Positions 34,869 through 43,205 of a stretch of DNA of 64,000 nucleotides are shown here, piece after piece (the first letter of the stretch is position 1; every line of letters starts with the position of its first letter). Source of the stretch: Catellatospora tritici (GTDB taxonomy: Bacteria > Actinomycetota > Actinomycetes > Mycobacteriales > Micromonosporaceae); contig NZ_JAHRCY010000010.1 in the NCBI RefSeq assembly GCF_019083965.1, forward strand, positions 278,746-342,745. The letters are read 5' to 3'. Both the position numbers and the translations under genes were made by a program. The notes beneath the pieces were generated by a model that worked only from the letters and a program-made list of their open reading frames with translations, was not told the origin of the DNA and searched no databases.

Positions 34869-35315
34869 TCAGGGCCGTCCGCCGTGCACGACGAAGTCCG
34901 CGAACGACTGCCAGGCGGGATCGGCGGTGACGTCCTCCGGCAGGTGGTACATCTCCTTCGTGGGCGGCAGAGGGTTTACGGCCAGCTGGATGTACTGGTC
35001 GTCGCGCCGCTGCCAGTAGCTCACGTGCGACGGCTCGAACGGCCCGCACCATACGACGCCCGGTCGCTGCCAGGCCGGTGGCACGCACCGGTAGCCGGCC
35101 TGCCGCAGCGCCTCGGTGATCTTGTCTTACAGGGCCTGCGGCGGTGCGGCGGACGCGTAGACCCGGTACAGGGAGACGCAGTCGTCCAGGCACATCCGGT
35201 TACCCGAAGACGCCTTCTTGGCCAGGAGCACGTCGGTCGGCATGGCCACGCCGTCGAGGGCGTCGCGCTTGCGCGGCGGCCGTGCCGGCGGGGGTCGGCC
35301 GTCACCGACCATCAT
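34869..35315 (-). pseudogene. Gene interrupted by an in-frame TAA
   Basis: One reading frame runs from about 35315 (or ATG at 35243) to 34869 but is broken by TAA at 35127-35129. Upstream it reads VSLYRVYASAAPPQAL and downstream DKITEALRQAGYRCV then SHVSYWQRRDDQYIQLA. A CAA-to-TAA change would explain it. The second part could restart internally, at the ATG at 35084. The family is not recognised. Either a recent nonsense mutation or two short proteins. Confidence 0.6.
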
Positions 35316-35353
35316 CGATACGGCGGTATGTCCGCAGTGTCGTCAGCCGAGTG

Positions 35354-35395
35354 GCGGACTCCCCCGACCGGCTCTCGGCGGCCGGGGGAGTCCGC
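35354..35395 (-). terminator. Terminator-like hairpin of the S15 peptidase gene
   Basis: GCGGACTCCCCC and GGGGGAGTCCGC pair perfectly around an 18-base loop, just past the minus-strand stop at 35404. Confidence 0.65.
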
Positions 35396-35403
35396 GTTCT
35401 CGG

Positions 35404-37323
35404 TTACTGGAAGCGGGTGCCGGTGCCCACGTAGGACTCCGGCGCGTACACGGTGGTCGGGGCGACGGCGCTGCTGAACCCGGTCAGCGCGCCGACCGGG
35501 GCGATCGGCAGCGCCAGCACGCAGGCGGTCTGGTCGACCGTGGCCGTCGCGCCGGTGGAGTGCGACGACACGAACTCGGCGTCGCTGAGGGTCAGCACCA
35601 GGCCGAGCCGGTGCCCGGCCGGGATGATCTGGTCCAGCGGCCGCAGCTTCCAGGTGATGGTGTAGTAGGTGCTGGTCGACATGTTGGTGGGGCTGGTCAG
35701 CGAGTCGCGGTGCGCCCCGTCCATCCAGCCGCGGGCCAGCACCTGGTAGCTGGCCGAGGCCACCGTCTTGGCGGTGTCCTTGTAACAGGCGTCGTCGGTG
35801 CTGGACGACGAGCCCCAGCACGTCTGCGTGGTCAGCGTGCTGATGCCCTCGCCGGAGCTGCGGTAGTTGACCCGGGTCGCGGTGCCGTAGTCGACCAGGC
35901 GCGCCGACAGGGTGGTGGTGGACTTGCTCGACCTCACCCGCAGGGTGATCGTCGGGGTGCCGGAGATGCGCAGGTCGGAGGCGAGCACCGCGGTCTGGTA
36001 CACCTTGCGGCCGGTGCGGGCGGTGGTGGGGGAGCTGACCGCATTGGCCTCGGTCAGCGATGCCGAGTCGGTCAGCGACAGCGAGCCGGAACCGGTGCCG
36101 GTGGCCAGCGTCGCCGGGTCGCCGGTGCCCTGCAGCACGTAGTTGACGGTCGAGGTGCCGGTCGGCGGCCACTGGGCGCTGGTCTGCCACACGTCGGCGG
36201 CGCGCTCGACGTCGGCCTGCGGCTCGGTCATGATCCCGTTGTCGATGCCCAGCAGCCAGTAGTCGAACCAGCGGTGCAGCGTGTCGACCCAGGCCGAGCG
36301 GCGGAAGTCGAACGGGTCGACGTGGCCCTCCTGCGAGAGCCAGATCTTGCGCGGCACGTTGTTGGCGGCCAGCGCGCTCCACCACTGTCCGAAGTGCACC
36401 CCCTGCACGTTCAGGTCGTTCTGCCCGTGTACGACGAAGACGCTGGCGCGGACCTTGTTCGCGTTCGGGACGAAGTTGCGGGCGGCCCAGAACGAGTTGT
36501 AGTTGCCGGTGCTGGCGTCGGCGCCGGTGCTCAGCGCGTTGGAGACGCTGGTGCAGGTGCCCGACGGGCGGGCGTTGACCAGCGAGTGCAGGCTGGGCAC
36601 CGAGCTGACCTTGGGGTTGACCAGGCCGTTGACCCGGTTGTAGTCGTACCAGCTGGAGATGGCCGAGATGGGCACGATGGTGGCCAGGCCGTCGACGCCG
36701 GTGGCGGCCACGCCGTTGGCGATGGTGCCGTCCCACGACTTGCCGATCATGCCGACCTTGCCGGTGCTCCAGCTCGCGGTGACCACGGTGCCGCTGGCGG
36801 TGCGCCCGGTGGCGCGGCCGTTGAGCCAGTCGATGACCGCCTTGGCGCCGGCGACCTCCTCGGCGCCCCCGACGTCCTCGCAGCCCTTGGACTTGCTGGT
36901 GCCGGGCAGGTCGGCGGCGATGAAGGCGTAGCCGCGCGGCACGAAGTAGTTGTCGTAGTAGAGCGGGAACTTGGTGACGGTGCCGTCGGTGGCGTAGGCC
37001 TTCTTCTCCGACTCGTTGCCGCGGCCGCAGCACTGGTAGTAAGGCGAGGCGTCCATGATGACCGGGATCTTGATCCCGGCGGTGGCGGCCTCGCGGGGGC
37101 GGATGATGTCCGCGACGACCTTGTCGACCACGCCGTCGCCGTCGTTGTCGAGGGGCGTGTCGATGTAGACGGCTTCCCGGATGGCGTTGGCGTAGTCGTA
37201 CACCGGGTCGCTGAGCAGCTGGGCGGCGGCGTTCGGGGCGGCGGAGGCGGCGGGCGGTACGGCCAGGGTGGCGGCGGCGATCGCCAGTGCCAGCCCGGCC
37301 GTGAGGCGGCTTCTGAGAGACAT
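35404..37323 (-). CDS. Secreted X-Pro dipeptidyl-peptidase (S15/CocE family)
   Basis: A 639-residue exported serine peptidase. The signal peptide ends PPAASAAPN. The alpha/beta-hydrolase core has the nucleophile elbow GKSWDGTIANG, with the likely acid in VVHGQNDLNVQG and histidine in SQEGHVDPFD. The C-terminal jelly-roll domain typical of PepX_C follows (about 420-639). The family releases Xaa-Pro dipeptides from proteins or hydrolyses esters. The start at 37323 is chosen for a compact signal peptide; an in-frame ATG at 37338 is possible, and no strong ribosome-binding site is seen for either. Confidence 0.85.
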   Translation of the reverse strand: MSLRSRLTAGLALAIAAATLAVPPAASAAPNAAAQLLSDPVYDYANAIREAVYIDTPLDNDGDGVVDKVVADIIRPREAATAGIKIPVIMDASPYYQCCGRGNESEKKAYATDGTVTKFPLYYDNYFVPRGYAFIAADLPGTSKSKGCEDVGGAEEVAGAKAVIDWLNGRATGRTASGTVVTASWSTGKVGMIGKSWDGTIANGVAATGVDGLATIVPISAISSWYDYNRVNGLVNPKVSSVPSLHSLVNARPSGTCTSVSNALSTGADASTGNYNSFWAARNFVPNANKVRASVFVVHGQNDLNVQGVHFGQWWSALAANNVPRKIWLSQEGHVDPFDFRRSAWVDTLHRWFDYWLLGIDNGIMTEPQADVERAADVWQTSAQWPPTGTSTVNYVLQGTGDPATLATGTGSGSLSLTDSASLTEANAVSSPTTARTGRKVYQTAVLASDLRISGTPTITLRVRSSKSTTTLSARLVDYGTATRVNYRSSGEGISTLTTQTCWGSSSSTDDACYKDTAKTVASASYQVLARGWMDGAHRDSLTSPTNMSTSTYYTITWKLRPLDQIIPAGHRLGLVLTLSDAEFVSSHSTGATATVDQTACVLALPIAPVGALTGFSSAVAPTTVYAPESYVGTGTRFQ

Positions 37324-37370
37324 GGCGCATCGTGGCATGGCGAAGCGTCGATGTAAATAGGATGATCTCG

Positions 37371-38204
37371 ATGGAGAGCGTAGTTGCGGAACCGGTCCCG
37401 GCCGACGGCCACGTGCACACCGAGTGGTCCTGGGACGCCCCGACCGGATCGATGCGACGTTCCTGCGTACGAGCCCGCGAACTGGGCCTGCCCGCGGTGG
37501 TCTTCGCCGACCACGCGGACTTCACGCCGTGGACGACCGCGCCGGACGGCCGGCGCCGGGTGGTCGGCGGCCACGCCGCGAGCGGACTGCTCGACGTCGA
37601 GGGCTACCTGGACGAGGTGCGGTGGTGCCGCGAACACTTTCCCGACCTGCGCATCCTGACCGGGGTGGAGCTGGGCGAGCCGCACCTGTTCCCGGCCGAG
37701 GTCAGCCGGGTGCTGCGCGAGGGCGGCTTCGACCGGATCGTCGGGTCGGTGCACTGCCTGCCCGAAGGCGACGAACTGGTGTACTCCCCGCTGCTGATGG
37801 ACGGCGACCCGCTGGCGGTGGTGCGCCGCCACCTGGCCGAGACCGCGCGGATGGTCGTCGAGTGCGACGTCTTCGAGGTGCTGGCGCACCTGGATCTGCC
37901 GGTGCTGTTCTGGCCCCCCGACCGGCCGCCGTTCGACCCGTACTCCCTGCGTGACGAGTACGCGGCGGTGCTGGAACCGCTGGCGGGCGGCGGCCGGGTG
38001 CTGGAGGTGAACACGGCCGGGCCGTGGCCGGCGCCGCCGGTGCTGCGCTGGTGGCGCGACCACGGCGGCACCGCGGTGAGCTTCGGCAGTGACGCGCATG
38101 ACCCCGCTGACCTGGGACGGGGTTTCCCGGCGGCGATGGCCTGGGCGCGCGCGTCCGGGTTCCGCCCCGGCCGCGCCCCGGCCGACCACTGGGTGCGCGA
38201 CTGA
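37371..38204 (+). CDS. PHP-domain phosphatase, histidinol-phosphatase-like
   Basis: A 277-residue paralogue of the protein encoded at 163-1050. Metal motifs are in order: HVH (residues 14-16), FADHADF, GVELGEPHL, GSVHCLPEG, VLAHLDLP and FGSDAHDP. It is divergent from the peptidase gene. An in-frame ATG at 37362 is possible; AGGATG 9 bases before 37371 favours the chosen start. The substrate is not proven; histidinol phosphate or another phosphomonoester fits the fold. Confidence 0.82.
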   Translation: MESVVAEPVPADGHVHTEWSWDAPTGSMRRSCVRARELGLPAVVFADHADFTPWTTAPDGRRRVVGGHAASGLLDVEGYLDEVRWCREHFPDLRILTGVELGEPHLFPAEVSRVLREGGFDRIVGSVHCLPEGDELVYSPLLMDGDPLAVVRRHLAETARMVVECDVFEVLAHLDLPVLFWPPDRPPFDPYSLRDEYAAVLEPLAGGGRVLEVNTAGPWPAPPVLRWWRDHGGTAVSFGSDAHDPADLGRGFPAAMAWARASGFRPGRAPADHWVRD

Positions 38205-38412
38205 CGCCGAGGCCGCCCGCGAGACGGAACCGATTCCGAGGCCGTGACCTGCGCAAACGTCTCTACTTTGACCCTGCGGTCAAGGAAAGGGGGGTGTGAC
38301 CCGCACTTATCCGAACCGGCCAAGATCGCGGGTATCCGGCGGCGTGACCCCGAATGCCTTGCCGGGCTGGTGGGGCGGCTTGCACAGGTTGTGCAACGGG
38401 AGTACGTGAGAA

Positions 38413-39690
38413 ATGATCGGGAGCGTCCTGCGAGAATGCTTCCTCGTCCCTGTCTCCCCGACCTCGCCGCCGGAAGTAGGCCATCCCCCGATGTTCACGG
38501 CTCCTCCTGCTCCGGTGCAGCCGCGTGGACCGGCACGACTGGCCCGGCTGCGCGTCCTGCTGATCGAGGACGATGAGGGCGACGCGTTCCTGGTGGGCGA
38601 GCTGCTCGACGAGCAGCAGGCCGCCATCCAGCTCACCGTGGCCAGCAGCCTCAACGAGGCCCGGCCGCTGTTCGACGCGACCGACTGCATCCTGCTCGAC
38701 CTGGGCCTGCCCGACGCACAGGGCATGGAGGGGCTGCGCCGCGTGCTCGCCGAGGCGCCCGGGGTGGCCGTCTGCGTGCTCACCGGCCAGCAGGACACGC
38801 ACGTCGGCATCAGCGCCGTCGCCGAGGGCGCCCAGGACTACCTGGTCAAGGGCCAGGTGGACGGCGCGCTGCTGGAACGCTCGGTGCAGTACGCGGTCGA
38901 GCGCAAGCACGCCGAGGTCAACGCGGGCAGGCTGCGCGAGGTCGAGCTGCGCCAGGCCGAGTCGGCCCGGCTGGAGCGGGGCCTGCTGCCACAGCCGCTG
39001 ATGAGCAACGACCGGCTGGCCGTGCACACCTTCTACCGGCCCGGCCGTCACGAGGCGCTGCTGGGCGGCGACTTCTTCGACGTGGTGCAGACCTCCCCGA
39101 AGCACGTGCACGCGGTGATCGGCGATGTCAGCGGCCATGACGTGGACGGGGCCGCGCTCGGCGTCGAGCTGCGGGTCGCCTGGCGGGCGCTGACCCTGGC
39201 CGGGGTGGCACCCGAGCAGACGCTCGCCGCGATGGAGCAGGTCCTGGTCAGCGAGCGCAGCCATCCGGGCACGTTCGCGACGATGGCGGTGGTCCGCATC
39301 GACCTGGACAGCGGCCGGGCCGCGTGCTGGCTGGCCGGGCATCCGCCGCCACTGCTGCTGGCCGGTGACCGGGTCGCGCCGGTCGACGTGCCGTACGGGA
39401 TGCTGCTGGGCCTGGGTGACGCGCCCCGCACCGGCACCGAGGTCGACCTGTCCGACGGCCCGTGGTCGCTGCTGCTGTTCACCGACGGCCTGGTGGAGGG
39501 CCGCACCGGGGATGGTCCGGAACGGCTGGGCTACGACCGGCTCGACGAGCTGTGCCGCGCCCGGCTCGCGGCAGGCGTGCCGATGTCGGCACTGCCCTCG
39601 GCCCTGGTCGAGGCGGCGGAGGCGCTCAACGGCGGCCCGCTGGCAGACGACGTGGCGATCGTGCTGCTGAACAAGGAAACGGCATCGTGA
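38413..39690 (+). CDS. Response regulator fused to a PP2C (SpoIIE-type) phosphatase
   Basis: A 425-residue signalling protein. The receiver domain (about 48-160) has VLLIEDDEGD, the phosphoacceptor D in CILLDLGLPD and K in YLVKGQ. A short coiled linker leads to a RsbU/SpoIIE phosphatase domain (about 190-425) with GGDFFDVV, IGDVSGHDVDGAAL, LFTDGLVEGR and DDVAIVLL metal motifs. Such proteins dephosphorylate anti-sigma-factor antagonists when the receiver is phosphorylated. The stop overlaps the kinase start by three bases, tying output to its sensor. A shorter start at 38491 is possible. Confidence 0.87.
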   Translation: MIGSVLRECFLVPVSPTSPPEVGHPPMFTAPPAPVQPRGPARLARLRVLLIEDDEGDAFLVGELLDEQQAAIQLTVASSLNEARPLFDATDCILLDLGLPDAQGMEGLRRVLAEAPGVAVCVLTGQQDTHVGISAVAEGAQDYLVKGQVDGALLERSVQYAVERKHAEVNAGRLREVELRQAESARLERGLLPQPLMSNDRLAVHTFYRPGRHEALLGGDFFDVVQTSPKHVHAVIGDVSGHDVDGAALGVELRVAWRALTLAGVAPEQTLAAMEQVLVSERSHPGTFATMAVVRIDLDSGRAACWLAGHPPPLLLAGDRVAPVDVPYGMLLGLGDAPRTGTEVDLSDGPWSLLLFTDGLVEGRTGDGPERLGYDRLDELCRARLAAGVPMSALPSALVEAAEALNGGPLADDVAIVLLNKETAS

Positions 39691-41309
39691 CGACGAAATC
39701 GAACATTCCGCTGCGCCGACTGCGGCTGTGGTCGCTGCGCGCCCGGGTGACGGCCCTGTGCACCGCCGCTGCGCTGCTGCTGGGCCTGCTGGCGATCAGC
39801 GCCACGGTGCTGGCGGCCACGAACCGCGAGAACCTCGACGTGGTGTTGAACAAGACCGGCGGGCTGCGGATCAGCGGCGAGCGGTTGGGCGTGGCCTTGA
39901 TCAACCAGGAGACCGGCGTACGCGGTTTCGTGCTCAGCGGCAATCCGGCCGAGCTGGCGCCGTACACGGCCGGGCGCGAGGAGGAGGAGAGCCTCTACAC
40001 GGCGATGATCCCGCTACTGGACCAGGACCCGCAGGTGCTCGTCCAGCTTCGCCGGGTCCGGGCCAGCGCCAACGAGTGGCGGTCCCTGGTGGCCGAACCC
40101 GCCATCGCCAAGGCCCGCACCGAGGGACCCGAGGCGGCGCAGGGACTGCTCGCCGAGGAGTCGAAGAAGCGGTTCGACCAGACCCGGAACGAGGTCACCG
40201 CGCTCCAGCGCGAGATCACCGACCTGCGCGACGCGGCCGTCGCCGCGCTCAGGTCGAGCAGTGACGGCCTGGTGGTGCTGCTGATCGGCGCGGCGTTCAT
40301 CATCCTGCTGGCCGGGGTCGGGCTGATGGTGCTGCTCAACCGCATGGTCACCCGGCCGGTGCTGGATCTGGCGGCGCAGGTGCAGCACGTTGCGGATGGC
40401 GCGTACGAGACGCAGATCGTCGGGCAGGGGTCCCCGGAGCTGAACCGGCTCGCCGAGGACGTCGACGGCATGCGCCGCCAGATCGCGGCCGACCTGGCCG
40501 AGGTGCGCCAGGCCCGGCACGCCGTAGAGACGGTCAACGCGCAGCTGCAGGCGCAGGCGTTCGAGCTGACCCGGTCCAACCGTGACCTGGAGCAGTTCGC
40601 CTACGTCGCCTCACACGACCTGCAGGAGCCGCTGCGCAAGGTGGCCAGCTTCTGCCAGCTGCTGCAGCGCCGGTACGCCGGCCAGCTCGACGAGCGGGCC
40701 GACCAGTACATCGGTTTCGCCGTCGACGGTGCGCAGCGGATGCAGCGGCTCATCAACGATCTGCTCGCCTTCTCCCGCATCGGCCGCAACACCAGCGGCT
40801 TCGTCCCGGTCTCGCTGAACGAGGTGATGACGGCGGTCGCCGAGCAGGTCACCAACGACGTGCACTACGACCAGAACACGTTGACCTGGGACGACGACCT
40901 GCCCACCGTGCTCGGTGAGGAGGCACTGCTGGGGACGCTGCTGGCCAACCTTATCGGCAACTCGCTGAAGTTCGCCCGCGTCGACGTGCCGCCGAAGGTG
41001 CACGTGTCCGCGCAGCGGGTCGAGGACGAGTGGCAGCTCACGGTCCGCGACAACGGCATCGGCATCGAGGCCGAGTTCGCCGAGAAGATCTTCATCATCT
41101 TCCAGCGGCTGCACGCCAAGGACGCCTATCCGGGCACCGGCATGGGCTTGGCGATCGCGAAGAAGATCGTGGAGTATCACGCAGGCCGCATCTGGGTGGC
41201 CGACACGCAGACCGACGGGGCGGCGATCACGTTCACCCTGCCCGTCGGGGAGGACGCCGACACGGTCGACGTCGACACGCCCCAAACGGATGAGGAGCAC
41301 GCCGCATGA
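39687..41309 (+). CDS. CHASE3-HAMP sensor histidine kinase
   Basis: A 540-residue membrane kinase. Transmembrane helix 1 (TAAALLLGLLAISATVLAAT) and helix 2 (LVVLLIGAAFIILLAGVGLMVLL) bracket a CHASE3 sensor (GVALINQETGVRGFVLSGN). HAMP follows, then a HisKA dimerisation domain with the phosphorylated histidine in FAYVASHDLQEPLRKV, and HATPase_c with N box NLIGNSLKFA, DNGIGIEAEF and GTGMGLAIAKKIVEYH. It resembles the phytochrome-associated kinase group. The GTG start overlaps the upstream stop (GTGA) and its end overlaps the next response regulator (ATGA). Confidence 0.9.
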   Translation: MTTKSNIPLRRLRLWSLRARVTALCTAAALLLGLLAISATVLAATNRENLDVVLNKTGGLRISGERLGVALINQETGVRGFVLSGNPAELAPYTAGREEEESLYTAMIPLLDQDPQVLVQLRRVRASANEWRSLVAEPAIAKARTEGPEAAQGLLAEESKKRFDQTRNEVTALQREITDLRDAAVAALRSSSDGLVVLLIGAAFIILLAGVGLMVLLNRMVTRPVLDLAAQVQHVADGAYETQIVGQGSPELNRLAEDVDGMRRQIAADLAEVRQARHAVETVNAQLQAQAFELTRSNRDLEQFAYVASHDLQEPLRKVASFCQLLQRRYAGQLDERADQYIGFAVDGAQRMQRLINDLLAFSRIGRNTSGFVPVSLNEVMTAVAEQVTNDVHYDQNTLTWDDDLPTVLGEEALLGTLLANLIGNSLKFARVDVPPKVHVSAQRVEDEWQLTVRDNGIGIEAEFAEKIFIIFQRLHAKDAYPGTGMGLAIAKKIVEYHAGRIWVADTQTDGAAITFTLPVGEDADTVDVDTPQTDEEHAA

Positions 41310-41758
41310 TCTCCATGCCCGACAACGAACGCCCGATCGTCGTCCTGCTGGTCGAGGACGACCCGGGGGACGTGCTGATGACCCGGGAGGCGTTCGAGGA
41401 GTACAAGATGCGCAACACCCTCGAGGTCGTCACCGACGGCGTCGAGGCGCTGGCGTTCCTGCGCCGTGAGGGCGACTACGCCGACGCGCCGACCCCCGAT
41501 CTGATCCTGCTCGACCTGAACCTGCCCCGCCGCGACGGGCGGCAGGTGCTCGCCGAGGTCAAGAACGACCCGGAGCTGTGCCGCATCCCGGTGGTGGTGC
41601 TGACCACCTCGCAGGCCGAGGAGGACGTGCTGCGCAGCTACCAGTTGCACGCCAACGCGTACGTGGCCAAGCCGGTGGACTTCGAGCGGTTCATCTCGGT
41701 GGTCAAGCAGATCGACGACTTCTTCGTCAGCGTCGTACGCCTGCCCAACCGCGCCTGA
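41306..41758 (+). CDS. Stand-alone response regulator (Rcp1-like)
   Basis: A 150-residue single receiver domain: VLLVEDDPGDVLMT acidic pocket, phosphoacceptor in LILLDLNLPRRDG, T in VVVLTTSQAEED, and K in YVAKPVDFERF. No output domain is present, so it probably relays phosphate or acts by binding. It is translationally coupled to the CHASE3 kinase, forming a three-gene cassette with the PP2C-type regulator. Confidence 0.9.
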   Translation: MISMPDNERPIVVLLVEDDPGDVLMTREAFEEYKMRNTLEVVTDGVEALAFLRREGDYADAPTPDLILLDLNLPRRDGRQVLAEVKNDPELCRIPVVVLTTSQAEEDVLRSYQLHANAYVAKPVDFERFISVVKQIDDFFVSVVRLPNRA

Positions 41759-41808
41759 CCGACCGAGCGGCCCGTGCGTGTGACGCCGTCGGGCCGCTCG
41801 GTCGGTCA
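41756..41808. terminator. Bidirectional terminator containing both stop codons
   Basis: Perfect 18-base arms at 41756-41773 and 41791-41808 (TGACCGACCGAGCGGCCC and its complement) surround a 17-base loop. The outermost three bases of each arm are the TGA stop codons of the convergent response-regulator and FAD-oxidase genes. Confidence 0.8.
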
Positions 41809-43191
41809 GGCACTCGGCTCTGGTGGCAGCTTTCCGGGGTTGAGCAGACCGTCCGGGTCGACGGCCGACGCCGCCGAACGGACGGCGGGCAGGGCCGGGC
41901 CGCCGAGCAGCCAGGTGTGCGGGTCGATGACGTGCACGCCCAGCGCCCGCAGCCGCTCGACGCCGAGGTAGAGGGTGTCGGCGTCGCGGAACTCTGACAG
42001 CAGCAGCCCGCCGAAGCCGCGGCCGCGTGGCGGGTCGGCCGGGTCGAGGAATGTCCGGAGCCCGTCCAGGTGCAGCATCGCGCCGGGCAGGCAGGCGCGC
42101 ACGGCGTCGGGGTCGGCGGTCAGCGGCTCGCCGCCGACCTGCAGGTGGCACAGGTCCGGCCGGGTCTTGCGGGCCCGCAGCGTGACGTGGTTGAACGACA
42201 GCGTGGACAGGTAGCCGACCGCCTCCGGCGTCACCGCCTCGACGTGCCCGCCGTGGCCGGTCACCGCCCGCATCGCCGCGTCGACGGTGCGCGTGTCGAC
42301 GACCGCGCGCAGGCTGTGCCGCCCTGCGGGCATGGCCGGGTCGGGCGGGTACGTCGCGACCAGCGCGGGCTCGTCCAGCGACACCAGCCGGGGCGCGGGG
42401 GCCAGGTGCAGCAGTTCCCGTCCGGCCGCGACCGCGGACGCCCAGTCGGGGAACGAGGCTTGCAGCGCCGTCCAGTCCCGGGCGGGCGACAGCGCCACGG
42501 TGGCGGTGGCGATGACCCCGGTGACGCCGTACGCGTGCAGATACGGCAGGCAGGCGGCGCCGGTGACCCGCCGGGGTTCGCGCGGCGGGCAGCCGAGCAC
42601 GTCGAGGGCGTGCACGAACCCGTCCCAGAGCCAGCCGTGTTCGATCGAGCCCAGTCCGCCCGCGCCGCCGGCGAGAAACCCGCCGATGGTGCTGCCCACG
42701 GTGCTGGGCAGCATCGCGATCTCCTGGCCGGTGGCCCGCGCCGCGGCCTCCAGCGCCACGAAGGTGGCTCCGGCCTGGGCGTGGATCCAGCCGTCGCCGA
42801 CCTCGAGGATCCGGTCGGCCCGGGTCAGGTCGACGACCAGCCCGCCCGCCAGCGGCACCGCCTGGCCGTAGTTGCCGGTGCCCCGGCCGCGCGGCACGAC
42901 CGGCACGCCGTGGGTGTGCGCCAGCCGCAGCAGCGCGGCCAGCTCGTCGGTGGTGCCCGGCCGGGCCACGACGTCCGCGGGATGCTCCGGCAGCACCGCC
43001 GCGAGCAGCGGTGACAGGTGCGCGTAGTCGCGCGACGCGGCGACGCGGGCGGCCGGTGAGGTGGTGTACCGGTCGGGGGGCAGCACGGCGGCCAGGTCGG
43101 CGACGAACGCGGACAGAGCCGCCGGGCCGGGGGCCCGGCGGCTCGCCTGTTGCGCGACCTGCGCCAACGGAGGTGTCGTCGGCACGGTCAT
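41806..43191 (-). CDS. FAD-linked oxidase (GlcD/PCMH type)
   Basis: A 461-residue flavoprotein of the FAD_binding_4 family. The FAD-binding region includes PGTTDELAALLRLAHTHGVP, VPRGRGTGNYGQAVPLAGG and PSTVGSTIGGFLAGGAGGLGS; the C-terminus ends SAVDPDGLLNPGKLP as in D-lactate/glycolate-type dehydrogenases. Substrate-binding residues cannot be assigned. It lies 14 bases after the binding-protein gene and is the last member of a six-gene minus-strand operon, so it probably oxidises a product of the imported compound. Confidence 0.82.
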   Translation of the reverse strand: MTVPTTPPLAQVAQQASRRAPGPAALSAFVADLAAVLPPDRYTTSPAARVAASRDYAHLSPLLAAVLPEHPADVVARPGTTDELAALLRLAHTHGVPVVPRGRGTGNYGQAVPLAGGLVVDLTRADRILEVGDGWIHAQAGATFVALEAAARATGQEIAMLPSTVGSTIGGFLAGGAGGLGSIEHGWLWDGFVHALDVLGCPPREPRRVTGAACLPYLHAYGVTGVIATATVALSPARDWTALQASFPDWASAVAAGRELLHLAPAPRLVSLDEPALVATYPPDPAMPAGRHSLRAVVDTRTVDAAMRAVTGHGGHVEAVTPEAVGYLSTLSFNHVTLRARKTRPDLCHLQVGGEPLTADPDAVRACLPGAMLHLDGLRTFLDPADPPRGRGFGGLLLSEFRDADTLYLGVERLRALGVHVIDPHTWLLGGPALPAVRSAASAVDPDGLLNPGKLPPEPSA

Positions 43192-43205
43192 CGGATGGTT
43201 CGCCT

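Noticed and set aside
35218..37356. 712-residue open frame on the plus strand opposite the S15 peptidase
   Set aside because: Low-complexity Gly/Ala/Arg/Val product with no motifs. The minus-strand frame has signal peptide, nucleophile elbow and jelly-roll.
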